From Vibrio anguillarum (lineage in GTDB: Bacteria > Pseudomonadota > Gammaproteobacteria > Enterobacterales > Vibrionaceae): a stretch of 39,066 nt of DNA. A model generated the notes under the pieces. The model saw nothing but the letters and a program-made list of their open reading frames with translations, was not told where the DNA came from and ran no database searches. Made by a program: the position numbers and the translations under genes. The DNA lies in contig NZ_JAHGUP010000028.1 of assembly GCF_001989995.2 (NCBI RefSeq), positions 1 through 39,066 of the forward strand. Direction: 5' to 3'. How positions within the stretch are numbered: position 1 is the stretch's first letter; each line of letters starts with the position of its first letter. This document shows positions 16,749-25,548 of the stretch, one piece after another.

Positions 16749-17876
16749 TTAAACACGATGAATGGCATCGTTCGCTTGTTTTAACAGGTTTTGACTTTCA
16801 AGCATAAATTGTTGTGAATAACTGCCAAACCAATCACTCACTTTGCTAAAGTTTTCCACAAAAGCTTGCTTCTCACGCCCGTCAAGTAAGGTTAACGCCT
16901 CGCCAAAACAAGCATGAAAACGTTTTATCATCTCAACGTTCTCTTCCGATGAGAAAATGATATCGCCATACAAGTGAGGGTCTTGACCAAAAAGCCGTCC
17001 AACCATCGCCAGTTCTAAACGATAAATCGGTGAACTCAGCTGCAGTAATTTTTGGATATTCGGATTTTCTTTAGAAAGATGTAAACCGTATACAAACGAA
17101 GTGAAGTGACGCAGTGCTTGGATCAAGGTCATGCCGTGATCGTGTTCTGCGGCATCAATCTGGCACAAACTCGCTCCCCATATCGAAAACTGTTTTAGCA
17201 ACCACTGATAACTCTCTTCTCCTCGCCCATCGCAATAGACGATCACTTGCTTGGCCATACTAGGGACATCTGGGCCAAACATTGGGTGTAATCCAACCAC
17301 TGGGCCAGAGTGTGTTTTAAGCATCGCCTGTAGAGGCTTAGACTTAATCGATGTGAGGTCGCACAAAATACAATCGGCAGGCAAATGAGCAAGTTTTTCA
17401 ATCACACCGACAGTTAAGTGAATAGGAACCGTCACTACAACCAAACCGGCATCATGCAGTATCTCATCGGCTTGATGCCAATCTTTACTGCCTAATACTT
17501 TCACCTGATAGCCCGACAGTTTGAACATACGGCCAAATAAGCCACCAAGTTGACCATGACCGCCAATAATCACCACAGAGCGCAGCTCTGGATTTAAGCA
17601 CTTAAAGCCAGAATCCTTTTCACTGGCATAAGATTCACGCATAGTACGGCGCAAAATATCTTCAATCAGTTGTGGCGGGACGCCTTTTCTTTCCGCTTCA
17701 GCGCGGCGAGAAGCCAGCATCGCCGCTTCTCGATCAGGAGCATAAATCGGTAGACCATGTCGGCTCTTGACTTCCCCCACCTTTTCAACCAAAGCTAATC
17801 GGCGTGCAAGCAGCTCGACCATTTGTTTATCGACAGCATCAATTTGATCACGTAATTCGTTAAGTTCAACAGCCAT
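16749..17876 (-). CDS. tyrA: Bifunctional chorismate mutase / prephenate dehydrogenase (T-protein)
   Basis: Converts chorismate to prephenate and then 4-hydroxyphenylpyruvate for tyrosine synthesis. 375 residues (E. coli 373). Chorismate mutase domain about 1-90 ([21 protein letters not shown]); NAD-binding Rossmann motif [12 protein letters not shown] near 100; the GLHPMFGPD segment holds the conserved prephenate-dehydrogenase His. It starts 11 bases after the aroF stop, so aroF-tyrA is an operon as in E. coli. Shine-Dalgarno AAGGGAAG precedes the ATG. Confidence 0.97.
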   Translation of the reverse strand: MAVELNELRDQIDAVDKQMVELLARRLALVEKVGEVKSRHGLPIYAPDREAAMLASRRAEAERKGVPPQLIEDILRRTMRESYASEKDSGFKCLNPELRSVVIIGGHGQLGGLFGRMFKLSGYQVKVLGSKDWHQADEILHDAGLVVVTVPIHLTVGVIEKLAHLPADCILCDLTSIKSKPLQAMLKTHSGPVVGLHPMFGPDVPSMAKQVIVYCDGRGEESYQWLLKQFSIWGASLCQIDAAEHDHGMTLIQALRHFTSFVYGLHLSKENPNIQKLLQLSSPIYRLELAMVGRLFGQDPHLYGDIIFSSEENVEMIKRFHACFGEALTLLDGREKQAFVENFSKVSDWFGSYSQQFMLESQNLLKQANDAIHRV

Positions 17877-17887
17877 GGCACTTCCCT

Positions 17888-18967
17888 TTATTCACCTTTT
17901 TTTAGGCGATTTTCTAAGAACGGAACGAGCTCTTGATGAGCATGTCGTAATAGTGCCTCAGTTGATGACCAATTAATACAGGCATCCGTAATCGATACAC
18001 CGTATTCCATTTCGTTGCGAGGAAGGTCAGAAGATTGATTACCTTCATTGAGGTGACTTTCAATCATCAAACCAATAATAGACTGATTTCCTTCACGAAT
18101 TTGATGAATCACATCTTCAGCGACTAACGGCTGACGACGGTAATCTTTACGTGAATTAGCATGGCTGCAGTCCACCATTAACGAGGCATCCAATTTATGT
18201 TTTGCCATCTCTTGCTCACACTCGGTGACCGACACTGAATCGTAGTTGGTTTGCTTACCGCCACGTAAAATGACATGTCCATTTGGGTTGCCTTGAGTGG
18301 TAAGTAAGGCCACTTGCCCTTCACTATTAATGCCCATAAAGCGGTGGCTGGATGATGCCGCCTGCATCGCATTGATTGCCGTTGCTAAATTGCCATCGGT
18401 GCCGTTTTTAAACCCAATCGGCATCGACAAACCACTGGCCATTTCCCGGTGTGTTTGGGATTCCGTAGTGCGTGCACCAATCGCCGCCCAACTGAATGTA
18501 TCGGCTAAATATTGAGGGCTGATCGGATCAAGCGCTTCGGTCGCCAGAGGGATCTCCATCTCCGCTAGCTCAACTAACAATTGACGACCAACGTGTAAAC
18601 CATGTTCGATATCAAAACTGCCATCAAGATGAGGATCGTTAATCAGCCCTTTCCAGCCAACCGTTGTACGCGGCTTTTCAAAGTAAACACGCATGACAAT
18701 GTACAATTGATCACTCAACTGCTCTGAGAGTGATTTCAGGCGCTTTGCATACTCTTTGGCCGCATCAATATCATGAATAGAGCAAGGGCCGCACACCACC
18801 AGTAAACGGTGATCTTTTTTATGGATAATATTGGCAATTGTCTGACGAGAGTGTTGAATGAACTGGCGAGCTTGATGACTGAGCGGCAGCTTAGCTTTTA
18901 ATTGTTCCGGAGTGATCAGCACTTGCTCATCACTGATATTAATGTTAATTAGTTCACTTTTTTGCAT
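17888..18967 (-). CDS. aroF: 3-deoxy-7-phosphoheptulonate (DAHP) synthase, class I, Tyr-type
   Basis: First step of the shikimate pathway: phosphoenolpyruvate plus erythrose-4-phosphate to DAHP. 359 residues. Motifs of the AroFGH family: [51 protein letters not shown]. The operon with tyrA and the TyrR boxes upstream argue for the tyrosine-controlled isozyme AroF rather than AroG or AroH. I start at ATG 18967 (MQKSELIN), preceded by AGGTGATGAG; a TTG ten codons upstream lies inside a TyrR box. Confidence 0.95.
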   Translation of the reverse strand: MQKSELININISDEQVLITPEQLKAKLPLSHQARQFIQHSRQTIANIIHKKDHRLLVVCGPCSIHDIDAAKEYAKRLKSLSEQLSDQLYIVMRVYFEKPRTTVGWKGLINDPHLDGSFDIEHGLHVGRQLLVELAEMEIPLATEALDPISPQYLADTFSWAAIGARTTESQTHREMASGLSMPIGFKNGTDGNLATAINAMQAASSSHRFMGINSEGQVALLTTQGNPNGHVILRGGKQTNYDSVSVTECEQEMAKHKLDASLMVDCSHANSRKDYRRQPLVAEDVIHQIREGNQSIIGLMIESHLNEGNQSSDLPRNEMEYGVSITDACINWSSTEALLRHAHQELVPFLENRLKKGE

Positions 18968-18976
18968 CTCATCACC

Positions 18977-18994
18977 TGTAATTTTTTGTTTACA
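18977..18994 (-). promoter_or_regulatory. TyrR box proximal to aroF
   Basis: Reading the minus strand, TGTAAACAAAAAATTACA matches TGTAAA-N6-TTTACA at 11 of 12 positions. It lies in the leader, just upstream of the aroF ribosome-binding site. Confidence 0.75.
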
Positions 18995-19031
18995 CAAAAT
19001 CTTTTTGCATACCTAAACACCAATAAAAGAC

Positions 19032-19059
19032 AAATTAACAGGCTTTAAAAACATTTCAA
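19032..19059 (-). promoter_or_regulatory. aroF-tyrA promoter
   Basis: On the minus strand TTGAAA (19054-19059), 16 bases, TAATTT (19032-19037). It is bracketed by TyrR boxes on both sides, a geometry suited to TyrR repression as in E. coli aroF. Confidence 0.55.
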
Positions 19060-19060
19060 G

Positions 19061-19101
19061 TGTAAATTTAAAAAAACATCATGTGTAAAAATAAAATTAC
19101 A
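19061..19101 (-). promoter_or_regulatory. distal TyrR box pair of aroF
   Basis: A strong box TGTAAAAATAAAATTACA at 19084-19101 (11 of 12 consensus positions) lies beside a weak one at 19061-19078 whose left half TGTAAA is perfect and right half poor. A strong/weak TyrR pair next to the promoter resembles the cooperative arrangement in E. coli aroF. Confidence 0.68.
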
Positions 19102-19181
19102 CGCATATTTATCTTATCTTAAAACGAAAAATATAAGCTGACGCGTATTTTATTCTCTCTATCTCACCTAAAATAGTGAGG

Positions 19182-19271
19182 ATGAATCGTAAATCATACC
19201 CAAAAAGATTGGCGTTACAGTCGGGCCATCCGTACATAAATCCTAATGTATATAGAAAACTCTACGCTTAG
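19182..19271 (+). CDS. possible 29-residue small ORF upstream of btsS
   Basis: ATG to TAG, 29 codons; the peptide starts MNRKSYPKRLALQSGH and is basic and Tyr-rich. I recognise no family. GTGAGG directly abuts the ATG, too close for an ideal Shine-Dalgarno. A TAAAAT hexamer at 19169-19174 could make it leaderless, but I see no matching -35. Its stop codon is 4 bases from the next small ORF. Could be a chance frame. Confidence 0.25.
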   Translation: MNRKSYPKRLALQSGHPYINPNVYRKLYA

Positions 19272-19275
19272 GAAA

Positions 19276-19341
19276 ATGAACAAAGCCAATACCACTGTAG
19301 CTTCAAGTGAAAAGGGGATCACCAAACCAACGGGTTTTTGA
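19276..19341 (+). CDS. possible 21-residue leader ORF coupled to btsS
   Basis: ATG to TGA, 21 codons, starting MNKANTTVASSEKG. AGGA lies just upstream, overlapping the preceding ORF's TAG stop. Its TGA is one base from the btsS ATG (TGACATG), a geometry for translational coupling. btsS itself lacks a good Shine-Dalgarno sequence, which supports a coupling role. No family recognised. Confidence 0.35.
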   Translation: MNKANTTVASSEKGITKPTGF

Positions 19342-19342
19342 C

Positions 19343-21022
19343 ATGGATTTAATTCTTTCCTTACTGCAACAGATGTGTGTTTACCTCGTTCTCGCTTATA
19401 TGTTGAGCAAAACACCCATTTTCTTGCCGCTGCTTAACATTTCCAGTCGAATTAGCCACAAAATCAGTACCTATGTTTTGTTTTCCCTCTTTTGCATCAT
19501 GGGCACCTATTTTGGTTTGCAGATCAACGATGCGATTGCCAATACGCGGGCGATAGGTGCCGTCATGGGTGGGTTATTTGGTGGCCCCATTGTGGGCTTT
19601 GCGGTTGGATTTACTGGCGGTATGCATCGCTACACTTTAGGCGGTTTTACCGATGTGGCATGCGCCATTTCAACCACTGCAGAAGGGTTGATTGGTGGAT
19701 TGCTCCACACCTATTTACTGAGAAAGGGCAAAGGGCGACTCCTGTTTAGCCCCAGCATTGTCTTTGCCGTAACACTGTTTGCTGAGATAGTGCAAATGTT
19801 GGTGATTTTGTTAGTCGCTAAACCATTTGTTGATGCGTACGCCTTAGTCTCGACCATCGCCGCGCCCATGATCATCGCTAACTCAGTCGGCGCAGCGCTA
19901 TTCATGAGCATTTTACAAGACAGAAAAACCATTTTTGAAGAGTACTCCGCCACCTTTTCTCGTCGCGCACTGAATATTGCTGAGCGTTCAGTTGGCATTT
20001 TGGCCAACGGTTTTAATCCACACAATGCAGGTAAAGTCGCTCGAATTGTTTACGAAATGACCAATGTTGGCGCGGTATCCATCACCGATAGAGAAAAAAT
20101 ACTCGCGTTTATCGGTATCGGTGATGACCACCACAAACCCAATACGCCGATCTCATCACAAAGTACACTGGATGCGATCACCAAAAACCGCATTATTTAC
20201 CTCGACGGAAAAGATTCCCCTTATCAATGCTCACTCTCTAAAAACTGCAAACTCGGTTCAGCGTTAATCATTCCACTTAGAGCAGGTGATCGCGTAATTG
20301 GAACCATAAAGCTGTACGAGCCGAAGCGTAAGCTTTTTTCAACCATTAACATGTCAATGGCGGAAGGGATTGCACAATTACTGTCGAGCCAAATTCTGTA
20401 CGGCGAATACCAACAAAAGCAGATGCTGCTTTCTCGCGCCGAGATCAAACTGCTGCATGCTCAAGTCAACCCTCACTTTCTGTTTAATGCGCTCAATACC
20501 ATTAGTGCCATCACCCGCCGTGATCCCGACAAAGCGCGAGAACTTATCCAGCATCTTTCGCACTTCTTTCGTAGTAACCTCAAACAAAATATTGAGACCG
20601 TAACTCTTAAAGAAGAGTTAGCACATGTCAAAGCTTACTTAACCATAGAGCAAGCGCGTTTTGCCGATCGCCTTGAAGTGGATATTGCCATCGATGATGC
20701 ATTACTGCTTGAGCGCAATGTACCCAGTTTTACTCTACAGCCACTGGTAGAAAATGCGATAAAGCACGGCACCTCTAACTTGTTAGAAGGCGGGCGGGTA
20801 CGAATCTACAGCCAAGTGCAAACGGAAGGATACAAAATTGTAGTGGAAGATAATGCGGGCAGTTACCAAGCTCCGAATGAAGATTACGATGGTTTAGGCA
20901 TGCAAATTGTCAATAAACGCTTAACTAATAAATTTGGCGAACAAGCCGCACTAAAAACGGAAGTATTGGCTAATCAATACACACGAATGAGCTTTCTCAT
21001 TCCTCATCAAGGATTTAACTAA
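19343..21022 (+). CDS. btsS: Pyruvate-sensing LytS-type histidine kinase BtsS
   Basis: Membrane sensor kinase, 559 residues, very similar in layout to E. coli BtsS (YehU). N-terminal 5TM-LYT membrane domain about 1-205 (NTRAIGAVMGGLFGGPIVG, TGGMHRYTLGGFTD); GAF domain about 215-350; His-kinase region with the phospho-accepting His in HAQVNPHFLFNALNTI; ATPase domain with LQPLVENAIKHG. E. coli BtsS binds extracellular pyruvate and phosphorylates BtsR. I start at ATG 19343 by alignment with the family (MDLILSLLQQMCVYL). btsR begins 9 bases after the stop. The CstA-family gene 4.5 kb downstream is the likely regulated transporter. Confidence 0.93.
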   Translation: MDLILSLLQQMCVYLVLAYMLSKTPIFLPLLNISSRISHKISTYVLFSLFCIMGTYFGLQINDAIANTRAIGAVMGGLFGGPIVGFAVGFTGGMHRYTLGGFTDVACAISTTAEGLIGGLLHTYLLRKGKGRLLFSPSIVFAVTLFAEIVQMLVILLVAKPFVDAYALVSTIAAPMIIANSVGAALFMSILQDRKTIFEEYSATFSRRALNIAERSVGILANGFNPHNAGKVARIVYEMTNVGAVSITDREKILAFIGIGDDHHKPNTPISSQSTLDAITKNRIIYLDGKDSPYQCSLSKNCKLGSALIIPLRAGDRVIGTIKLYEPKRKLFSTINMSMAEGIAQLLSSQILYGEYQQKQMLLSRAEIKLLHAQVNPHFLFNALNTISAITRRDPDKARELIQHLSHFFRSNLKQNIETVTLKEELAHVKAYLTIEQARFADRLEVDIAIDDALLLERNVPSFTLQPLVENAIKHGTSNLLEGGRVRIYSQVQTEGYKIVVEDNAGSYQAPNEDYDGLGMQIVNKRLTNKFGEQAALKTEVLANQYTRMSFLIPHQGFN

Positions 21023-21031
21023 GGGAATAAC

Positions 21032-21748
21032 ATGCTATCGGCACTGGTTATTGATGACGAACTGCTCGCTCGGGAAGAACTGACTGAGCTACTAGAAGAG
21101 ACGGGCGATGTTGATGTGATTGGTCACGCCAGTAATGCGATCGAAGGGTTAAAAAAAATCAATCAGCTAAAGCCAGACGTGGTGTTTCTAGACATCCAAA
21201 TGCCACAAGTTACTGGCATTGAGCTGCTAGGGATGCTTGACCCAGATACGATGCCCAATGTGGTGTTTGTCACCGCTTATGATCAGTATGCACTGCAAGC
21301 GTTTGAGGAAAATGCGTTTGATTATCTACTCAAGCCAGTTGACCCTGAGCGCTTAAAGAAAACGCTGCAACGTTTAGTTCGCCAAGGGCACAAAAAGCAG
21401 GATTTTTCGATTTTATCACCAGCAGGGTTAGATCAAGTTCCCTGCATTGGATTAAATAGAATTGTGATCATTGCCACCAAAGATGTCGAGTTTGCTTTGA
21501 GCGACATCAGTGGTGTTCATGTGCAAACCCATTTACAACGAGCCACCAGCCAATTAACGCTCAAAATTTTGGAAGAAAGAACGCCACTGGTTCGTTGTCA
21601 CCGCCAGTATTTAATCAATACTAGGGCCATTAAAGAGATCAAATTATTGGACAATGGGCTGGCGGAAATCATCACCCTGAGTGATCACAAAGTGCCCGTC
21701 AGCCGACGTTATCTAAAAAATTTAAAAGAAGTTCTGGGTTTTCACTAA
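21032..21748 (+). CDS. btsR: LytTR response regulator BtsR
   Basis: 238 residues. CheY-like receiver domain about 1-120 (ALVIDDELLAREEL; phospho-acceptor Asp in DVVFLDIQMPQ; Lys in YLLKPVD), then a LytTR DNA-binding domain with the conserved RCHRQYLINTRAIKEI segment. Cognate regulator of BtsS; the E. coli orthologue binds paired ACC(A/G)CT(C/T)A repeats and activates a CstA-family pyruvate transporter. Matching repeats precede the CstA-family gene in this window. A terminator follows the stop. Confidence 0.94.
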   Translation: MLSALVIDDELLAREELTELLEETGDVDVIGHASNAIEGLKKINQLKPDVVFLDIQMPQVTGIELLGMLDPDTMPNVVFVTAYDQYALQAFEENAFDYLLKPVDPERLKKTLQRLVRQGHKKQDFSILSPAGLDQVPCIGLNRIVIIATKDVEFALSDISGVHVQTHLQRATSQLTLKILEERTPLVRCHRQYLINTRAIKEIKLLDNGLAEIITLSDHKVPVSRRYLKNLKEVLGFH

Positions 21749-21769
21749 CCGCAACGAATAGAAAATAAC

Positions 21770-21804
21770 GGCGCTGAAGCTTTCACGCACAGCGCCATTT
21801 TTTT
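21770..21804 (+). terminator. btsSR rho-independent terminator
   Basis: GGCGCTG, 13-base loop, CAGCGCC, then ATTTTTTT, about 20 bases after btsR. nagZ ends within the T run from the other side. Confidence 0.85.
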
Positions 21805-22795
21805 ACTCACCAAGCAGTCGTTTCATCGCTTCTGAAGCTTGCTTCCACTGTTCAGTACTTTGCAGTTGAGGAAGATTAAAAGCACGACGTTTGAGTAGAG
21901 ACTCAGCCGCTGGCACATCCAAAATCGGCAAATTATCCAATACTTCAATTTGAGCTGCGCGTTGATTGCACACTAAAATCATGTCACATCCAGCGGCTAG
22001 CGATTGATGCGCGCGCTCGGCAGGACCGCCCATGACAGATGCCCCTTCCATTGTTAAATCATCAGAAAAGACTAATCCTTTGAACCCTAACTGCTGGCGA
22101 AGTACTTGCTTCAACCAAAACGCAGAACCGCTGGCAGGTTGATCATCATAGTGAGGATAAATCACATGTGCAGGCATCATGGCATCGAGCACTCCAGCTT
22201 CAATCTGCGCTTTGAATATTGCCATGTCCTCTTCCATCACCGTGCTGCGCTCATCGTAGGGCGTCTCAAGATGCGAGTCAGCGATTACCCCACCGTGACC
22301 GGGAAAGTGTTTACCTGTTGTTGCCATGCCAGCCTCTTTCATGCCTTGCATATAGGCTGAACTGTGGCGAATGATGCTCTGTACATCATCGCCAAAAGCA
22401 CGATTACCAATCGCTTTACACGCATGACCTTTATCCAATACAGGAGCAAAGCTGAGATCAATATCATGAGCAATCAACTCCGCCGCCATCAGCCAGCCAC
22501 CTTGGCGAGCTAATGCTTCACCATTATTCTGCTTAGCATACTGCTGCGCGGCAGGGATCAGCGAAAACCCATCACGAAAACGCTGTACTCGCCCACCTTC
22601 TTGATCAACACCAATTAAAATCGGACGTTTTGCTGCGTGGCGAATCGCTTTATTAAGCGCAAGCAACTGCGCGTTATCGTGATAATTACGCGCAAAAAGA
22701 ATGACCCCGCCGACAGTGGGATGCTCAAGAATCTCTTTGTCTTCAGCGCTCAATTCACAGCCTGCCACATCTAGCCACAACGGTCCCATGCTCAC
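21803..22795 (-). CDS. nagZ: Beta-N-acetylglucosaminidase NagZ
   Basis: Cytosolic GH3 glycosidase that removes GlcNAc from GlcNAc-anhydroMurNAc-peptides during cell-wall recycling; in species with AmpR-AmpC its product controls beta-lactamase induction. 330 residues, usual length. Motifs: [23 protein letters not shown], the catalytic [18 protein letters not shown] loop and the nucleophile Asp in [10 protein letters not shown]. Divergent from anmK-murQ, which process the released anhydroMurNAc. Confidence 0.97.
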   Translation of the reverse strand: MSMGPLWLDVAGCELSAEDKEILEHPTVGGVILFARNYHDNAQLLALNKAIRHAAKRPILIGVDQEGGRVQRFRDGFSLIPAAQQYAKQNNGEALARQGGWLMAAELIAHDIDLSFAPVLDKGHACKAIGNRAFGDDVQSIIRHSSAYMQGMKEAGMATTGKHFPGHGGVIADSHLETPYDERSTVMEEDMAIFKAQIEAGVLDAMMPAHVIYPHYDDQPASGSAFWLKQVLRQQLGFKGLVFSDDLTMEGASVMGGPAERAHQSLAAGCDMILVCNQRAAQIEVLDNLPILDVPAAESLLKRRAFNLPQLQSTEQWKQASEAMKRLLGE

Positions 22796-22887
22796 TCCAA
22801 AAATTTACTTAAACAGTTAATTTAACGAGGTTATTCGCTTTGAATTTCTATTACAATGATTTTGTTTTCGAGTTGAAGGAGAAGCGA

Positions 22888-24000
22888 ATGAAGAGCATTG
22901 AACGCTACATTGGTGTGATGTCTGGCACCAGCATGGATGGTGTCGATACAGCGCTGGTCGAAATGGATGGCAACCAAATTCGTTTATTGGCTCACGCTGA
23001 TTTCCCAATGCCAGAAGATCTCAAACAGCGTTTGCTGAATGTCTGTATTGGGCAATCAACCAATGTGCAAGAGATTGGCGAGTTAGACCACTTGCTCGGC
23101 CATCTGTTTGCTGATGCAGTCATCGCTTTACTAGCTCAATCAGGCTATCAAGCGTGCGATATTCGCGCGATTGGCTGCCATGGCCAAACGGTTTTTCATC
23201 AACCCAACGGCAATACGCCTTTTACGATGCAACTCGGTGATGCCAATATTATCAGCAGCAAAACTGGCATCGACACGGTGGCTGATTTTCGTCGCAAAGA
23301 TATGGCGCTCGGCGGCCAAGGAGCTCCATTAGTCCCTGCATTTCACGACACCATTTTCAAATCAACCGATTCGAGCGTTGTAGTACTCAATATTGGCGGC
23401 ATCGCTAATATTTCGGTACTGCGGCCGCAGCAAAAAGTATTAGGCTACGATACGGGCCCGGGCAATATGTTGATGGATGCGTGGTGCTTTGAACAGACAG
23501 GCCATAAATTTGATGATAATGGCTCATGGGCGAGATCGGGAAAGGTGTTTCAGCCACTACTCGAACGTCTCAATCAAGAGCCGTACCTTGCGTTGAATGC
23601 ACCGAAAAGTACGGGCCGCGAGCTGTTTAATCTCCCTTGGCTTCAGCAGATATTGGCTGAGTTTTTGTTAGCAGCAGAAGATGTTCAACGTACACTCTGT
23701 GAATACACGGCACTCACCATCGCCACGCAAGTCGCTCACTATCAATGTGGGCCTGCGCCGGAATTGCTGCTGTGTGGCGGCGGCGCCCGTAACCCGCTAT
23801 TGGTAGAACGTCTGCAGGCCCATTTAGCACACTGGCGCATCATGCCCACCAGCGATAAAGGGGTGGATAGTGACTACATGGAAGCGATGGCTTTTGCTTG
23901 GCTTGCTCAACGTCGTCTGCATAATTTACCCAGCAATCTACCAGAAGTAACCGGAGCAAGCGCTCTCGCTTCGTTGGGTGTGGTCTATTTTGCTCATTAA
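22888..24000 (+). CDS. anmK: Anhydro-N-acetylmuramic acid kinase AnmK
   Basis: Phosphorylates and hydrates 1,6-anhydroMurNAc to MurNAc-6-phosphate. 370 residues (E. coli 369). The N-terminal ATP-binding motif GVMSGTSMDGVD, the GCHGQTVFHQP segment, NIGGIANIS and GYDTGPGNMLMDAW are family hallmarks. I start at ATG 22888, preceded by AAGGAGAAG; an earlier in-frame start lacks this. murQ follows 15 bases after the stop, so the two consecutive pathway steps form an operon. Confidence 0.97.
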   Translation: MKSIERYIGVMSGTSMDGVDTALVEMDGNQIRLLAHADFPMPEDLKQRLLNVCIGQSTNVQEIGELDHLLGHLFADAVIALLAQSGYQACDIRAIGCHGQTVFHQPNGNTPFTMQLGDANIISSKTGIDTVADFRRKDMALGGQGAPLVPAFHDTIFKSTDSSVVVLNIGGIANISVLRPQQKVLGYDTGPGNMLMDAWCFEQTGHKFDDNGSWARSGKVFQPLLERLNQEPYLALNAPKSTGRELFNLPWLQQILAEFLLAAEDVQRTLCEYTALTIATQVAHYQCGPAPELLLCGGGARNPLLVERLQAHLAHWRIMPTSDKGVDSDYMEAMAFAWLAQRRLHNLPSNLPEVTGASALASLGVVYFAH

Positions 24001-24003
24001 TAA

Positions 24004-24933
<930 letters not shown>

Positions 24934-24953
24934 GAGAGCCGCTAGCGGCTCTC
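24934..24953. terminator. hairpin between murQ and the lipoprotein gene
   Basis: A perfect 20-bp palindrome of GAGAGCCGCT and its complement directly after the murQ stop, in a 30-bp convergent gap. It lacks a T run on either strand, so it is a weak terminator or an mRNA-stabilising stem. Confidence 0.5.
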
Positions 24954-24963
24954 AATCAAAAAA

Positions 24964-25305
24964 TCAGTTAGAAAACTCATTCCAACCCCGTTGCCATTCC
25001 ATGCGAAAGCGCTGTGCTTGCTCGGTTCCTTCGCACGCACCTTCATAATAGAGTCCTGACAATCCAATTTGATAGGCGAAATTGGGGTTACAATACTCGC
25101 CAAGCCCTTTAACGTATCCCGCTTCGTAATCCGCTTGTTGCACCGAACCCAGCTCAGAAAGCTTTTTATAGCTGCGCTGAGTATGACCTGTGACTCCATC
25201 TTGATAACCAATTTGTTGCCAATCTCCGTTTTGTGCTAATTGCGCATCAGAGGCCGCACACCCAACCATCAATATAGCAGCGCACAATACACTTAATTTT
25301 TTCAT
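24964..25305 (-). CDS. DUF2799-like small lipoprotein
   Basis: 113 residues. The signal peptide ends in the lipobox LMVGC (acylation at Cys15), so it is a membrane-anchored lipoprotein. The mature part has the pattern of DUF2799 proteins: WQQIGYQDGVTGHTQRSY, a central DYEAGYVKGLGEYC, then YQIGLSGLYYEGAC and a C-terminal Trp-rich RMEWQRGWNEF. The three mature Cys could include a disulphide. Function unknown. I start at ATG 25305 with AAGGA seven bases upstream. It converges with murQ and diverges from the CstA-family gene. Confidence 0.8.
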   Translation of the reverse strand: MKKLSVLCAAILMVGCAASDAQLAQNGDWQQIGYQDGVTGHTQRSYKKLSELGSVQQADYEAGYVKGLGEYCNPNFAYQIGLSGLYYEGACEGTEQAQRFRMEWQRGWNEFSN

Positions 25306-25361
25306 TGTTGTCCTTAAGTTCTTATTTTCATTCAATTAGCCTAGCAGATTGCTTGTAAGAT

Positions 25362-25469
25362 GCCACTCATTGCCTCCCAGCAGTAAAGCATTATTGATCC
25401 AGATGATGAGACGAGCCCTAAACCACTTATTGTGTGAAATAGCCACTTAACTGGCTATAGTGCCGCTCA
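25362..25469 (+). promoter_or_regulatory. BtsR-like direct repeat array upstream of the CstA-family gene
   Basis: ACCACTTA (25422-25429), GCCACTTA (25442-25449) and GCCGCTCA (25462-25469) start exactly 20 bp apart. A fourth copy GCCACTCA (25362-25369) lies 60 bp upstream in the same register. They match the E. coli BtsR target ACC(A/G)CT(C/T)A, except for G at the first base in three copies. The spacing places the sites on about one helix face. This is inferred to be the BtsR activation region. Confidence 0.65.
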
Positions 25470-25506
25470 CTGGAAAAGCAGATGTTTCTCGTCACAGAGC
25501 CCTTTA

Positions 25507-25515
25507 TTATCCACA
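25507..25515 (+). promoter_or_regulatory. perfect DnaA box in the CstA-family gene promoter
   Basis: TTATCCACA, identical to the high-affinity E. coli DnaA R1/R4-type box, lies 34 bases before the start codon. It may be chance. Confidence 0.4.
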
Positions 25516-25548
25516 GTGAGCTTAATTCATTCATAAAGGACAATTGCT

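Noticed and set aside
19215..19415. 66-codon minus-strand ORF over the btsS start
   Set aside because: Antisense shadow of btsS and its leader, with no homology I recognise.
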